Under the pieces are notes generated by a model. It had not been told where the DNA came from, ran no database searches, and saw only the letters and a list, made by a program, of their open reading frames with translations. Shown in pieces: positions 27,435 to 36,272 of a stretch of DNA of 64,000 nucleotides. The stretch lies in the NCBI RefSeq assembly GCF_900637975.1, contig NZ_LR134477.1:2046001-2110000 (forward strand), in the 5' to 3' direction. A program made the translations under genes and the position numbers. The DNA is from Actinomyces viscosus. GTDB taxonomy: Bacteria; Actinomycetota; Actinomycetes; Actinomycetales; Actinomycetaceae. Numbering within the stretch: the first letter of the stretch is position 1; every line of letters begins with the position of its first letter.

Positions 27435-28604
27435 ATGACTTCCTCCGCGGCGAATGGCATGACGAATGGAACGACGACGGACAGCGCCGCAGGTGGAACA
27501 GCCTCGGCAGCCTCAGCAACTACGGCGGCCACAGCAGGCTCGGCGGCCTCGGCGGCCCCGACGGCTCACCGCATGCGGCTCATCTGCGTTGAGGAGCACG
27601 CGCTGAGCGCCCCTCTGGCCCGGGCGTCCGGGCCGGTGGCCGGGCGCAGCGCCCCGTACCTGGCCGGCTGGGGCAGCCGGGTCACCGACGGGCTGCACGC
27701 CGAGGGCGCCACGAGCCCACACGTCATTGCCAAGGACGTCTCGGCGCGCAAGCTCATGGACCTGGGTCAGGCGCGGTTGGCGGACATGGACGCCGCGGGG
27801 ATCGACATGCAGGTACTGTCCATCGGCGGCTTCCCGCAGCTCGCCCCGCCCCGGGAGCAGAACGACCTGACACGCCAGGCCAACGACCTGCTGGCCGGCG
27901 CGGTCGCCGAGCACCCCGACCGCTTCGCCGCCCTGGCCGCGCTGCCCTGGCACGATCCCGACGCCGCGGCCGCCGAGCTGCGACGCGCGGTGACCGACCT
28001 GGGGATGCACGGCACGCTGCTCAACGGCCGCCCCGGCGAGACCTTCCTCGATGACTCCCGCTACGACGTCGTCCTGGCGGCCCTGGCCGAGCTCGGGGTG
28101 CCGATCTACCTGCACCCGGGACTGCTGGCGCCGGGTGCGGCCGAGGCCTACTACAGCGGTTTCGATGAGGAGATCGACGCGCGGCTCGCGATGTTCGGCT
28201 GGGGCTGGCACCACGAGGCCGGGGTCGGCGTCGTGCGACTCATCCTGTCCGGGGCCTTCGAGCGGCACCCGGGTCTGCAGGTGATCAGCGGCCACTGGGG
28301 CGAGATGGTGCCCTTCTTCCTGCGGCGGCTCGACGACGCCCTGCCCCGGGAGGCGACGGGCCTGGAGCGCACGATCCTGGAGACCTACCGCAGCCACGTG
28401 AGCGTCACCCCCAGCGGGATGCTCAACCCCGAGCAGCTGGCCTTCTGCGTCGCGCTGCTGGGGGCCGAGCGGATCCTGTTCTCCACCGACTACCCCTACC
28501 AGAGCCTGGACGGGGTGCGGGCCTATCTGGAGTCCGCCGACCTCACCGAGGCCCAGCGGGCGGCGATCGCCCACGGCAACGCCGAGCGCCTCCTGGGGCT
28601 CTAG
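27435..28604 (+). CDS. Amidohydrolase-family protein (decarboxylase-like)
   Basis: 389 residues. After a low-complexity Ala/Thr head of about 45 residues the TIM-barrel amidohydrolase-2 pattern starts: ICVEEHAL, then YLHPGLL near residue 220, ISGHWGEM near 285 and STDYPYQSLD near 350. These are the metal and catalytic blocks of the PF04909 group, which includes gamma-resorcylate and related aryl decarboxylases. Substrate is unknown. An internal ATG directly before RLICVEEH may be the true start. It is convergent with the EamA gene. Confidence 0.82.
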   Translation: MTSSAANGMTNGTTTDSAAGGTASAASATTAATAGSAASAAPTAHRMRLICVEEHALSAPLARASGPVAGRSAPYLAGWGSRVTDGLHAEGATSPHVIAKDVSARKLMDLGQARLADMDAAGIDMQVLSIGGFPQLAPPREQNDLTRQANDLLAGAVAEHPDRFAALAALPWHDPDAAAAELRRAVTDLGMHGTLLNGRPGETFLDDSRYDVVLAALAELGVPIYLHPGLLAPGAAEAYYSGFDEEIDARLAMFGWGWHHEAGVGVVRLILSGAFERHPGLQVISGHWGEMVPFFLRRLDDALPREATGLERTILETYRSHVSVTPSGMLNPEQLAFCVALLGAERILFSTDYPYQSLDGVRAYLESADLTEAQRAAIAHGNAERLLGL

Positions 28605-28660
28605 GTGCCTGAGCTCGCGCCGCGTGGGTCTGTCGGCCCGCCCGCGTCCTTCCGGCAGCG

Positions 28661-29509
28661 CTAGCCGGCCCCCAGGAGGACGCCGACGACGATCATCGCC
28701 ACGCCCAGCACTGATCGCCTGGTGAACGGCTCGCGCAGGAGCCACACTCCTGCGATGACACCGAAGACCACGTTGAGGCACCGGGAGGTGGCGACGACGG
28801 ACGGGGGCCCGAGGCGCATGGCCAGAAGCACCAGCGCGTAGGTCGTCGGCACCAGGACCGCGATGGGGACGGCACGCGCCCAGCCTGCGGTCAGCGCGGC
28901 CGGCAGCTCGCGGCGACGTCGGACCAGCACGGCGGTGAGCAGCGCGAGCTGGGCCACGCTGGACAGCGCCATATAGGGGATGACCGAGACGTGCAGGTGC
29001 GCCACGGCGAAGGCGTCCCACAGGGTGTAGGCGGCAGTGCAGGAGGCGACGGCGCTGCCCGCCCAGAATCCCCGGGCGCGGGTCAGGTTGTGCCAGGTGG
29101 CGCCCGAGGCGAGGACGACGCCGACCATGACGGCGGGCAGCGCCACGACCTGCATCGCGCTCGGGGTCCCCGCCCACGGCGCCGCCGCCAGCGTCACGAG
29201 GACCGGCGCCAGCCCGCGTGAGACCGGGTAGACGACTGACATCTCCGCCGCCGAGTAGGCGCGCTGGAGCACCGCGGCGTAGGCGGTGTGCAGCGCCGTG
29301 CTGACGAGGGCCGCCCACCACGCGGAGCCGAGGCCAGTGGTCAGCGCCGCCACCCCCAGCACCCCCAGCCACAGCGGCGCGGCAATGGCGCTGTAGACCC
29401 ACACGAAGGTCACGTCGGAGGTGCCGGACCGTTTGACCAGCACGTTCCACAGGGCGTGCAGCGCGGAACCAACCGCAACCAGGGCGAGGGAGGACCCGAA
29501 AACCATCAT
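28661..29509 (-). CDS. EamA/DMT-superfamily transporter
   Basis: 282 residues with about ten hydrophobic segments and the two-fold EamA repeat, ending in REPFTRRSVLGVAMIVVGVLL. Drug/metabolite transporters of this class export or import small metabolites; substrate is unknown. The annotated ATG (29509) abuts the palindrome at 29510, leaving no room for a ribosome-binding site. The message is probably leaderless, or the true start is slightly internal. The divergent TetR gene 38 bp away is the likely regulator. Confidence 0.88.
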   Translation of the reverse strand: MMVFGSSLALVAVGSALHALWNVLVKRSGTSDVTFVWVYSAIAAPLWLGVLGVAALTTGLGSAWWAALVSTALHTAYAAVLQRAYSAAEMSVVYPVSRGLAPVLVTLAAAPWAGTPSAMQVVALPAVMVGVVLASGATWHNLTRARGFWAGSAVASCTAAYTLWDAFAVAHLHVSVIPYMALSSVAQLALLTAVLVRRRRELPAALTAGWARAVPIAVLVPTTYALVLLAMRLGPPSVVATSRCLNVVFGVIAGVWLLREPFTRRSVLGVAMIVVGVLLGAG

Positions 29510-29544
29510 GTAGACGATGTCTACCAGTTGTAGACGCCGTCTAC
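29510..29544. promoter_or_regulatory. Twin palindromic operators between EamA and TetR genes
   Basis: GTAGACGATGTCTAC (29510-29524) and GTAGACGCCGTCTAC (29530-29544) are two copies of GTAGAC-N3-GTCTAC with centres 20 bp apart. The second extends outward to TTGTAGAC/GTCTACAA. They fill the whole 38-bp divergent intergenic space, so a TetR dimer pair bound here would block both genes. This is a classic autoregulated TetR-transporter layout. Confidence 0.88.
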
Positions 29545-29547
29545 AAC

Positions 29548-30081
29548 ATGCAGGCTATGACCATGAGCGAGAAGACCGAGGACCGGCTGATCCGGGCAGG
29601 ACGGCAGCTGCTTGATGAAAGCGGTATCGGCGCGGTGACGGTACGGGAGGTGGCCCGGCGCTGCGGCATCTCCCACGGCGCACCGAGACGCCACTTCCCC
29701 ACCCTCGCGCTGCTTCTGGCCGCGATCGCCGAGGTCTGTCTCGGCGAGCTTCGCGAGCACGTCGCCGACGCCGGAGGGAGCCTCAAGGACACCGCGAGGG
29801 CTTACGTCTCCTACGCCGTCGAGCACCCGGACGCCTTCGACCTCATCACCCGCCACGACCTGCTGGCCGGCAGCGGCAGGAACCTGCGAGCCACGTCCCT
29901 GCCGCTCCTTGAGCAGTGGCGGGCCCGTTTCGCGCAAGACCACCCAGATGCGCCCGAGGCCGCCGCAACCGCCGCCTGGGCAGCCGTCCACGGCGTCGCC
30001 TCGCTCGCCTCGCGCGGCGCGCTGGACCTCGTCGAAGCCGAGCCCGAGGAGCTCCTGGATCAGCTCCTCCCACAGGACTGA
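29548..30081 (+). CDS. TetR-family regulator
   Basis: 177 residues. The N-terminal TetR helix-turn-helix is clear: AGRQLLDESGIGAVTVREVARRCGISHGAPRRHF-type spacing. The C-terminal region is helical and probably forms the ligand pocket (AYVSYAVEHPDAFDLI onward). It is divergent from the EamA transporter with two operators between them. The start could be the ATG at 29548, 29557 or 29563. No Shine-Dalgarno precedes the first, and a leaderless mRNA is likely. The inducer is unknown. Confidence 0.9.
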   Translation: MQAMTMSEKTEDRLIRAGRQLLDESGIGAVTVREVARRCGISHGAPRRHFPTLALLLAAIAEVCLGELREHVADAGGSLKDTARAYVSYAVEHPDAFDLITRHDLLAGSGRNLRATSLPLLEQWRARFAQDHPDAPEAAATAAWAAVHGVASLASRGALDLVEAEPEELLDQLLPQD

Positions 30082-30094
30082 CGCGCCGAGCGCC

Positions 30095-31783
30095 TCAGGA
30101 CTGGTCTCGCAGGAGCGTGAAGCGGATGCCGGTGGCGGGGTCGGCGGACAGCAGGCGGACCCGCACGGGCTCGCCGACCGGCAGGCGGCCGTCGTCGGAG
30201 GACCCCTTGCCGGCGCGGATCTCGGTGACGACGGCGGGCTCGGCCAGAACGAGCTCGCCGCGGCCGTCGCGCTCGGAGGTGATGACGCCGTCGAAGTCCT
30301 CACCCTCGTGGCCGCGCAGCACGAGGGCCTCCAGGGCGGTCAGGGCGCCTCGACCGATCGCCCGGGCGCGCTTGCCGGTCTGCTCCATGACGCTGGGCAG
30401 GTCGGGCAGGGCCTGGAGCACCCACTCGGGCACGGGCGCCCCGGCGCAGGCGGCGATGCAGACCTCCTCGCCGTAGCGGTCCACGAGGCGGCGCAGCGGC
30501 GCGGTGACGTGGGCGTAGCGGGCGGCGATCGCGGAGTGGACGGCCTCCTCGGTGTCGGAGGCCTCGTCGTCGGCCGGGACACCGACGCCGCCCGCACCGA
30601 AGGCGAGGTAGCCCGACCCGCGGAACAGGGACATGGCCTGGTCCATGAAGGCGGCGTGGGCGGGCACGGCATGATCCAGACCGCGCACGAGCTCGGGGTA
30701 GGGCCGGGCGGCCGGCCAGTCGATGCCGAGCGCCGCGGCGACGCGCCGCAGGCGGGCGTAGTCCTCGGGGCGCGCCGGCGGCAGGGTGCGCAGGATGCCG
30801 ACGCCGCACTCGACCATGATCCGGGCGGCGCACATGCCGGTGAGCAGGGAGATCTGGGCGTTGTACTGCTCGGCGGGCACGGGCACGCGGTAGGCGAGCC
30901 GGTAGCCGCCCGGGCTCGTAGCCCCGGCGGCCCCCTCGGGGCCGGCCGCTTCAGCCGCCCCGGAGGGGTCCGCCTCGGCCGGCTCCGGCGCTCCGGCTGA
31001 CTCCGGCGCTCCCGTCACCTCGATGACCTGCTCGGGCGTGGTCATGCTGATGCCGCCGCGCGCGGCCTCACGCTCCAGGCGCAGGCGGCCGATCTGGGCC
31101 AGGAGCTCGGGAAGGTCGGCGGGGGCGGCCGGTGGCAGGGAGCCCTCCCCGTCGATGGCCGCCTGGACCTGGTCGTAGGTCAGGCGGGCCCGCGAGCGCA
31201 CGAGGGCGCGCTCCACGCGGGCGGAGACGACCTCGCCGCGGGCATCGAGGTCGATGGTCCACAGGCAGGCCGGGCGGTCCACGTCCTCCAGGAGGGAGGC
31301 GGCGCCGTGGGAGAGGACCTCGGGGTGCAGGGGCGTGGCGGTATCGGGGGCGTAGATGGTCTCGCCGCGGCGGCGCAGCTCGGCGTCCAGGGCGCCACCT
31401 GGGGTGACGAAGGTGGCCAGCGAGGCGATGGCGTAGTGGACGCGGTAGGCGGGCGCCGGGTTGGACGAGGCAGATGCTTGGGCGGGCGTCGCCCCGGCCT
31501 TGTCGCCCTGCACCGGCAGGCGTTCCAGGAGTACCGCCTGGTCGAGGTCCATGGACCCGGGCGGGTCGATGGTGACCAGGTCGAGGTCGCGGGCGTCTCG
31601 GGCGCCTTCGGCCAGGAGCCGGGCAGGGCCGTCCTGGGCCCAGGCGGTGGCGGCGGCCTCGGCCTCAGCCAGGGCCTCGGGCGGGAAGGCGGTGGGCACC
31701 TCGTACTGCGCGCGCAGCTCGTCCAGGGCGCGGGTGACCTCGGCAGGCGGGGCGGTGTAGGTGCTCAGGCGCGTGCGACTCAT
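30095..31783 (-). CDS. RNB-domain ribonuclease (RNase II/R-like)
   Basis: 562 residues. The RNB catalytic pattern begins with VTIDPPGSMDLDQAV near residue 70, giving the Asp cluster that binds magnesium. It continues with VHYAIASLATFVTPGGALD, RRRGETIYAPDTATPLHP and SHGAASLLEDVDRPACLWTIDL. The enzyme family degrades RNA 3' to 5' processively. It is shorter than E. coli RNase II and lacks obvious cold-shock domains in front, a form common in Actinobacteria. It is convergent with the TetR gene, with stops 13 bp apart. Confidence 0.88.
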   Translation of the reverse strand: MSRTRLSTYTAPPAEVTRALDELRAQYEVPTAFPPEALAEAEAAATAWAQDGPARLLAEGARDARDLDLVTIDPPGSMDLDQAVLLERLPVQGDKAGATPAQASASSNPAPAYRVHYAIASLATFVTPGGALDAELRRRGETIYAPDTATPLHPEVLSHGAASLLEDVDRPACLWTIDLDARGEVVSARVERALVRSRARLTYDQVQAAIDGEGSLPPAAPADLPELLAQIGRLRLEREAARGGISMTTPEQVIEVTGAPESAGAPEPAEADPSGAAEAAGPEGAAGATSPGGYRLAYRVPVPAEQYNAQISLLTGMCAARIMVECGVGILRTLPPARPEDYARLRRVAAALGIDWPAARPYPELVRGLDHAVPAHAAFMDQAMSLFRGSGYLAFGAGGVGVPADDEASDTEEAVHSAIAARYAHVTAPLRRLVDRYGEEVCIAACAGAPVPEWVLQALPDLPSVMEQTGKRARAIGRGALTALEALVLRGHEGEDFDGVITSERDGRGELVLAEPAVVTEIRAGKGSSDDGRLPVGEPVRVRLLSADPATGIRFTLLRDQS

Positions 31784-31857
31784 GGGACGAACCTACCGGC
31801 GCCGGCCACTGGCACCGAGATCAACAGGCGGTTACGGGGTCGGACCGCCGCCCCAAT

Positions 31858-31991
31858 GTGTCACTGGTGGCGACTTTTCGGGCCGGACGTGCGCGGCGGG
31901 GCACCAACCGGAACGTGTCTGCGCTGGTCAGAGCCTCGTGACCTGAGGCGCCACGCACAATGCCGCACTGAAAAGTCTCCATGGGTGACAC
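31858..31991. repeat. Diverged inverted-repeat element, copy 3
   Basis: Arms 31858-31879 and 31970-31991 are imperfect inverted repeats. The exact 17-mer tctgcgctggtcagagc lies at 31918-31934, as in the two elements beside the defence island. It sits with the hairpin repeat at 32087-32120 in the 438-bp gene-free stretch 31784-32221. Its presence outside the island points to a dispersed repeat family. Confidence 0.6.
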
Positions 31992-32086
31992 TCTTGCCCC
32001 TTACGGAGCCCTAGACGTTGCGACTCAGGGGCGGCGGGGATCTGAGCCGGGCGAGGCACGTACCTCGTCGCGGTCGAGGGGTAAGT

Positions 32087-32120
32087 CGCGCGGTCGAGGG
32101 GTAGAGGGTACGACCGCGCG
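32087..32120. repeat. GC hairpin repeat, copy B
   Basis: Stem CGCGCGGTCG (32087-32096) and CGACCGCGCG (32111-32120) with loop AGGGGTAGAGGGTA. It is homologous to 11826-11855, including the following segment around acgaacacg-ggac-cctcat. A partial extra GGTCGAGGGGTAA copy lies just left, at about 32072. Function unknown; a structured RNA, protein-binding site or small mobile repeat are all possible. Confidence 0.7.
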
Positions 32121-32221
32121 ACCTACCCTACGAACACGCGGACGTCTCATAGGGCCGTCATGCGGCGGCAGGGTCTTGGCAGTGGCAGCGACGCCTACCG
32201 GCGCAGGCCGGCGCGAAGCTC

Positions 32222-32674
32222 TCAGAATCTGACCAGGGGCAGGTAGGCGGACAGGTCGCATCGCTCGCCGGATGCCTGCAGGGCACCACTGGCCAGGGCG
32301 TCCTGCCAGGTCAGTCGGCCGGTGGCCAGGGCCAGCCACGTGGAGGCGTCGGTCTCGACGACACTGGGCGGGGTCCCCCGGCGGTGGACAGTCCCGGCGA
32401 CGGCCTGGGTGACGCCGAAGGGTGGGACCCGCACCTCGACCGAGCGTCCGGGAGCGCAGGCGGCGAGCTCCTCAAGGGTGTAGCGCACAGCGGTGGCGGT
32501 GATGCGGCGCCGGGCGGCCCGGTCGGCGGGGCTCACGGAACCGGCGTCCCCGCCGGCACCGGCCGTGCTCGCGGCACCGTCACCCGGGGCCTCCTGGGTC
32601 TCGTCATGCTCCTGGGCCCACTGGCGCAGGGCCTGGGCGCCCACCGCGGGGTCGATGCGTCGTCTGGCAGCCAT
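32222..32674 (-). CDS. Sterol-carrier-family protein
   Basis: 150 residues starting MAARRRIDPAVGAQALRQW. The C-terminal half (RITATAVRYTLEELAACAPGRSVEVRVPPFGVTQ-type region, then DASTWLALATGRLTWQDAL) matches the actinobacterial sterol-carrier-like family often found near pur genes. It is presumed to bind a lipid-like ligand; the biological role is unknown. The start at 32674 is chosen because the alignment begins there. A low-complexity Ala/Gly stretch (about residues 30-50) separates the parts. Confidence 0.8.
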   Translation of the reverse strand: MAARRRIDPAVGAQALRQWAQEHDETQEAPGDGAASTAGAGGDAGSVSPADRAARRRITATAVRYTLEELAACAPGRSVEVRVPPFGVTQAVAGTVHRRGTPPSVVETDASTWLALATGRLTWQDALASGALQASGERCDLSAYLPLVRF

Positions 32675-32840
32675 GGCGCGAAGCCTACCCAGTCGCACCC
32701 AGAGGCCCACTCCACGAGGCTCGGGCCGTACTGGCCAGGGGCTGACCGCACTGCACGAACCCCCGAACCCCGTGGAGTACACCCACCTCCTGGCCAGTGG
32801 CACCCCAGGCCCGTGCAGTACCGACCTCCCCCTCGCAACG

Positions 32841-32880
32841 ACGAGGACGGCCCGGCCTCCAGGGGCCGGGCCGTCCTCGT
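32841..32880 (-). terminator. Terminator hairpin after fruA
   Basis: Two 17-base arms (32841-32857 and 32864-32880) are perfect complements around a 6-base loop. It lies 20 bp past the fruA stop on the minus strand. No long T-tract follows, as is common in high-GC Actinobacteria. Confidence 0.85.
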
Positions 32881-32900
32881 GACAGCGGTCGGGAACCGGA

Positions 32901-35054
32901 TCAGGCGGCAGCAGCAGGCTGCGCCTCGGCGCTGCCCGTACTGCCCTGACCCTCCTTGCTGCGCCCCAGCCCCTTGAGCAGGATGACCAGCGCGGTGCTC
33001 ACCACCGTCCCGGCCAGGATCGCCAGGAGGAACCCGCCGAAGTTGGTGATGGCGAAGGCGACGAACACACCGCCGTGGGGCGCGCGCGAGCCGACGTGCA
33101 TGGCCATGGTCATGGCCCCGGTGACCGCACCACCGGCCATGGTGGCCGGGATGACGCGCAGCGGGTCGGCGGCGGCGAAGGGGATGGCGCCCTCGGAGAT
33201 GAAGGACAGCCCCAGCAGCCAGGCGCTGCGCCCGTTCTCAATCTCAGCCTTGGTGAACAGCCGCGAGCGCAGGAAGGTGGCGGCCGACATTGCCAGCGGC
33301 GGCACCATACCGGCGGCCATGACGGTGGCCATGATCTCGTAGGGCGCAGTGTTCTGGGCACTGGCGGCGGACAGCCCCGCGGTACCAAAGAGGTAGGCGG
33401 CCTTGTTGACCGGCCCGCCCAGGTCGAAGCACATCATGAGGCCGAGGATGATGCCCAGGAACACCGCGGAGCCGCCTTCGGACATGGAGGTCAGCCCGTT
33501 CTGCAGCGCGGTCATGAGGGAGGCCAGCGGCAGCCCGAGAACCATGTACATGATGGCGCCGACCACCAGCGTGGTGCCCAGCGGGATGATGACCACGGGC
33601 ATGAGCCCGCGCAGCCAGGCCGGCACGTTGAGCCCGGCCAGCCAGGCGGCGAAGTAGCCGGCGAGGATACCGCCTACCAGACCGCCGATGAACCCGGCCC
33701 CGACCTCGACGGCGACAACGCCCATGACGAATCCGGGCGCGATGCCGGGCCGCCCGGCCAGGCCGAAGGAGATGTAGCCGGCAAGGGCCGGGACGAGGAA
33801 GGACATGGCCGCCTGCCCCAGCAGGAACAGCGTCCACCCGATGTACAGCAGCAGGCCGGACTGGGATACGGTGATCGTCTCGGTGCCGACGACGTCGCCC
33901 GCCGAGTTCGTGATCTGGTGGACGAACTCGTTGCCGGGAAGGTTCCACAGGGAGTAGTCGCTGATGGAGATCTTCTCGTAGAGGTTGGCGACGTCGTACC
34001 CGGCCAGCAGAAAGCCCAGGGCGATGAGCAGACCGCCGGCGGCCACGAAGGGGATCATGTAGGACACGCCGGTCATGACGGAGCGCTGGAGGCGCCGCGC
34101 CCAGTGCTCGTCGCCCTCCTCGCTGTCCTCGGCGGACTCGCTGCCGGCCGGCACGCGGGCCGCGCTCGGGTCGTCGGCCGCGGCCAGGGCCTTGTCTACC
34201 AGGGACCCGGCGTCGTTGACGGCGGCCTTGACGCCGACGTCGATGACGGGCTTCCCGGCGAAGCGCTCGCGTCCCTTGACGGGCAGGTCGTGGGCGAAGA
34301 TGACGGCGGTGGCACGCTCGATGAGGTCGGGGTCGAGGGCGTCGATCTTGCCCGAGCCCTGCCCCTCGATGGCCACGGTGATGCCGCGGTCCTTGCCGGC
34401 CTGCTCCAGGGCCTCGGCGGCCATGAAGGTGTGCGCGATGCCGGTGGGGCACGAGGAGACGCCCACGATGACGGTCTCGCCCGCCGCTGGGGCCGACGCC
34501 GCCGCAGCGGCCGCGGGCTCAGCGGTCTTGGAGCCCCCAGCGTCCTGCGCGGCCTCGCTCTCCTCGGCGTCTCCCGCGCCGTCGAGCAGCTCGGGCTGGA
34601 CCTGTCCGGTGACGATCCGGGCGACCTCCTCGGCGTCGGCGGCCTGGCGCAGCGCGTCGGTGAACTCGGACTGCATGAGGCCGCGGGCGAGCTTGGCCAG
34701 GAGCTGGAGGTGGAAGTCGTCGGCGCCGTCGGGGGCCGCGATCATGAAGACGAGGTCGGCGGCCTGCCCGTCGGCGGCCCCGAAGTCGACCGGCTCGGCC
34801 AGCCGGGCGAAGCCGAGGCTGGGGGCCAGGACGTGGGCGCTGCGGCAGTGCGGGATCGCGATGCCGCCGGGGATCCCGGTGGGGGCGGTCGACTCGCGCT
34901 TCTTGGCGTCGGCGGCCAGGCCGTCGGGGCTGGAGGCCCTGCCGGCGCCGGCCACGGTGGCGGCCAGGAACTCGATGACGTCTTCCTTGCCCGGGCCGGC
35001 GTCGGCGTCGAGCGCGACCAGCTCGGGGATGATCAGTGGGGTGTTCTCGGTCAT
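32901..35054 (-). CDS. fruA: Fructose-specific PTS enzyme IIABC
   Basis: 717 residues. It carries the IIA domain first, with the phosphorylated His in IAIPHCRSAHV (His69). The IIB domain follows with VSSCPTGIAHTFMAAEAL near residue 200, whose Cys accepts the phosphate. A IIC membrane domain from about 325 has many hydrophobic segments and GGPVNKAAYLFG and AAPHGG-like loops (RAPHGGVFV). It imports fructose and releases fructose-1-phosphate in the cytoplasm. It lies 207 bp downstream of fruK, with a long Ala-rich linker between IIA and IIB. No HPr gene is visible nearby. Confidence 0.95.
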   Translation of the reverse strand: MTENTPLIIPELVALDADAGPGKEDVIEFLAATVAGAGRASSPDGLAADAKKRESTAPTGIPGGIAIPHCRSAHVLAPSLGFARLAEPVDFGAADGQAADLVFMIAAPDGADDFHLQLLAKLARGLMQSEFTDALRQAADAEEVARIVTGQVQPELLDGAGDAEESEAAQDAGGSKTAEPAAAAAASAPAAGETVIVGVSSCPTGIAHTFMAAEALEQAGKDRGITVAIEGQGSGKIDALDPDLIERATAVIFAHDLPVKGRERFAGKPVIDVGVKAAVNDAGSLVDKALAAADDPSAARVPAGSESAEDSEEGDEHWARRLQRSVMTGVSYMIPFVAAGGLLIALGFLLAGYDVANLYEKISISDYSLWNLPGNEFVHQITNSAGDVVGTETITVSQSGLLLYIGWTLFLLGQAAMSFLVPALAGYISFGLAGRPGIAPGFVMGVVAVEVGAGFIGGLVGGILAGYFAAWLAGLNVPAWLRGLMPVVIIPLGTTLVVGAIMYMVLGLPLASLMTALQNGLTSMSEGGSAVFLGIILGLMMCFDLGGPVNKAAYLFGTAGLSAASAQNTAPYEIMATVMAAGMVPPLAMSAATFLRSRLFTKAEIENGRSAWLLGLSFISEGAIPFAAADPLRVIPATMAGGAVTGAMTMAMHVGSRAPHGGVFVAFAITNFGGFLLAILAGTVVSTALVILLKGLGRSKEGQGSTGSAEAQPAAAA

Positions 35055-35261
35055 GGTCTTCCTTGGTGTCCGAGGTGCTGCCGCCCGGCGGGCGGCGGGT
35101 GCGTGTCACAGGTGGTCGAGGCGGTCAGGTGCGGTTGGTGGTCGGTTGGCGATCAGAGGCGAACGGTGTAGCGGATGGTCGGGTTGGTCGGAGGTCCCGG
35201 CGGCGGCCGACGACGGCCGGCGGCGTCAGCCCTCCTGGGCCTGGGCGCCGCCGCGGCCGGC

Positions 35262-36272
35262 TCACTCCAGGCGGGTGACGACGGCCGGCTGCTCGGGCAG
35301 GTCGGCGGGCGTGGGCAGGGTGGTTCCGGGCAGGGAGGCGGCGGCCGAGCCGTAGGCCATGGCGGTGCTCAGGCGCTCGGCCTCGTCGCCTCCGTTGACG
35401 TCGGCCAGGATGTACCCGGCCACGGAGGAGTCCCCGGCGCCGACGGTGGAGACCACCGGGACCTCGGGGGCGGTGGCGTGCCAGGCGCCGTCGGCGGTCA
35501 CCAGGACGGCGCCGGCGGGCCCGAGCGTCACCATGACGGCGCCGATGCCCAGTCCCACCAGGAGGCGGGCGGCGTCGACGACGGGGCCGTAGCTCCCCTC
35601 CATCGCGCCCTCCTCAAGGGCCATGGCGCGCTCGGTGGGCAGTCCGGCGAGCTGGCCGAGCTCCTCTCCGTTGGGCTTGATGAGGTCGGGGGCGGAGTCG
35701 GGCAGCTCGGCGGCCAGGGCGGCCAGGGGCTCGTCGGAGGTGTCGACGGCGATGCGCAGCCCCGGGGCGGCCTCGCGCAGGAGCCGGACCAGGCGGGCGT
35801 ACCAGTTGGCCGGCACGCCCGGCGGCAGGGAGCCGGACAGGACCGCCCAGTGGTGGGGGGCGGCGCCGGCCGGCAGCGGCGTGGTCGCCAGGGTCTCCAG
35901 GAGGGCGTGCTCGACGGCGTCGATCTCCGGCTCGCTCAGGCCAGCCCCCAGCTCGTTGAGCTTGGTGGTGGTGCCGTCGGGCTCGGTGACCGCGGTGTTG
36001 ATGCGGGCGGCGCCGGCCACGGGCACCGGGTGGACGGTGAGCCCGGGCAGCTCGAGGGCCCCCAGGGCCGCGAGGATGGGGTCGTGCTCGGCGGCGGGCA
36101 GGACGGTGGTGGCGGCGCGCCCGGAGTTGGACAGGACGCGGGCGACGTTGACGCCCTTGCCGCCGGGCTCCATGACGACGCCGGTCAGGCGCTGGACGGC
36201 GCCGCGCTGGAGGGGGGCGGGCAGGGAGACGGTGCGGTCGAGGGACGGGTTGGGCGTGAGGGTCAGGATCAT
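35262..36272 (-). CDS. fruK: 1-Phosphofructokinase
   Basis: 336 residues of the PfkB family. It begins MILTLTPNPSLDRTVSL and shows the GGKGVNVARVLSNSGR block and the C-terminal signature VSTVGAGDSSVAGYIL, whose Asp is the catalytic base. It converts fructose-1-phosphate made by FruA into fructose-1,6-bisphosphate. The start overlaps the fruR stop as ATGA, so expression is coupled. An open frame continues upstream in this register, but only as the shadow of fruR. Confidence 0.95.
   Translation of the reverse strand: MILTLTPNPSLDRTVSLPAPLQRGAVQRLTGVVMEPGGKGVNVARVLSNSGRAATTVLPAAEHDPILAALGALELPGLTVHPVPVAGAARINTAVTEPDGTTTKLNELGAGLSEPEIDAVEHALLETLATTPLPAGAAPHHWAVLSGSLPPGVPANWYARLVRLLREAAPGLRIAVDTSDEPLAALAAELPDSAPDLIKPNGEELGQLAGLPTERAMALEEGAMEGSYGPVVDAARLLVGLGIGAVMVTLGPAGAVLVTADGAWHATAPEVPVVSTVGAGDSSVAGYILADVNGGDEAERLSTAMAYGSAAASLPGTTLPTPADLPEQPAVVTRLE

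Noticed and set aside
32384..32977. Plus-strand frames between the sterol-carrier gene and fruA
   Set aside because: They overlap the terminator hairpin and genes on the other strand and have no ribosome-binding site.
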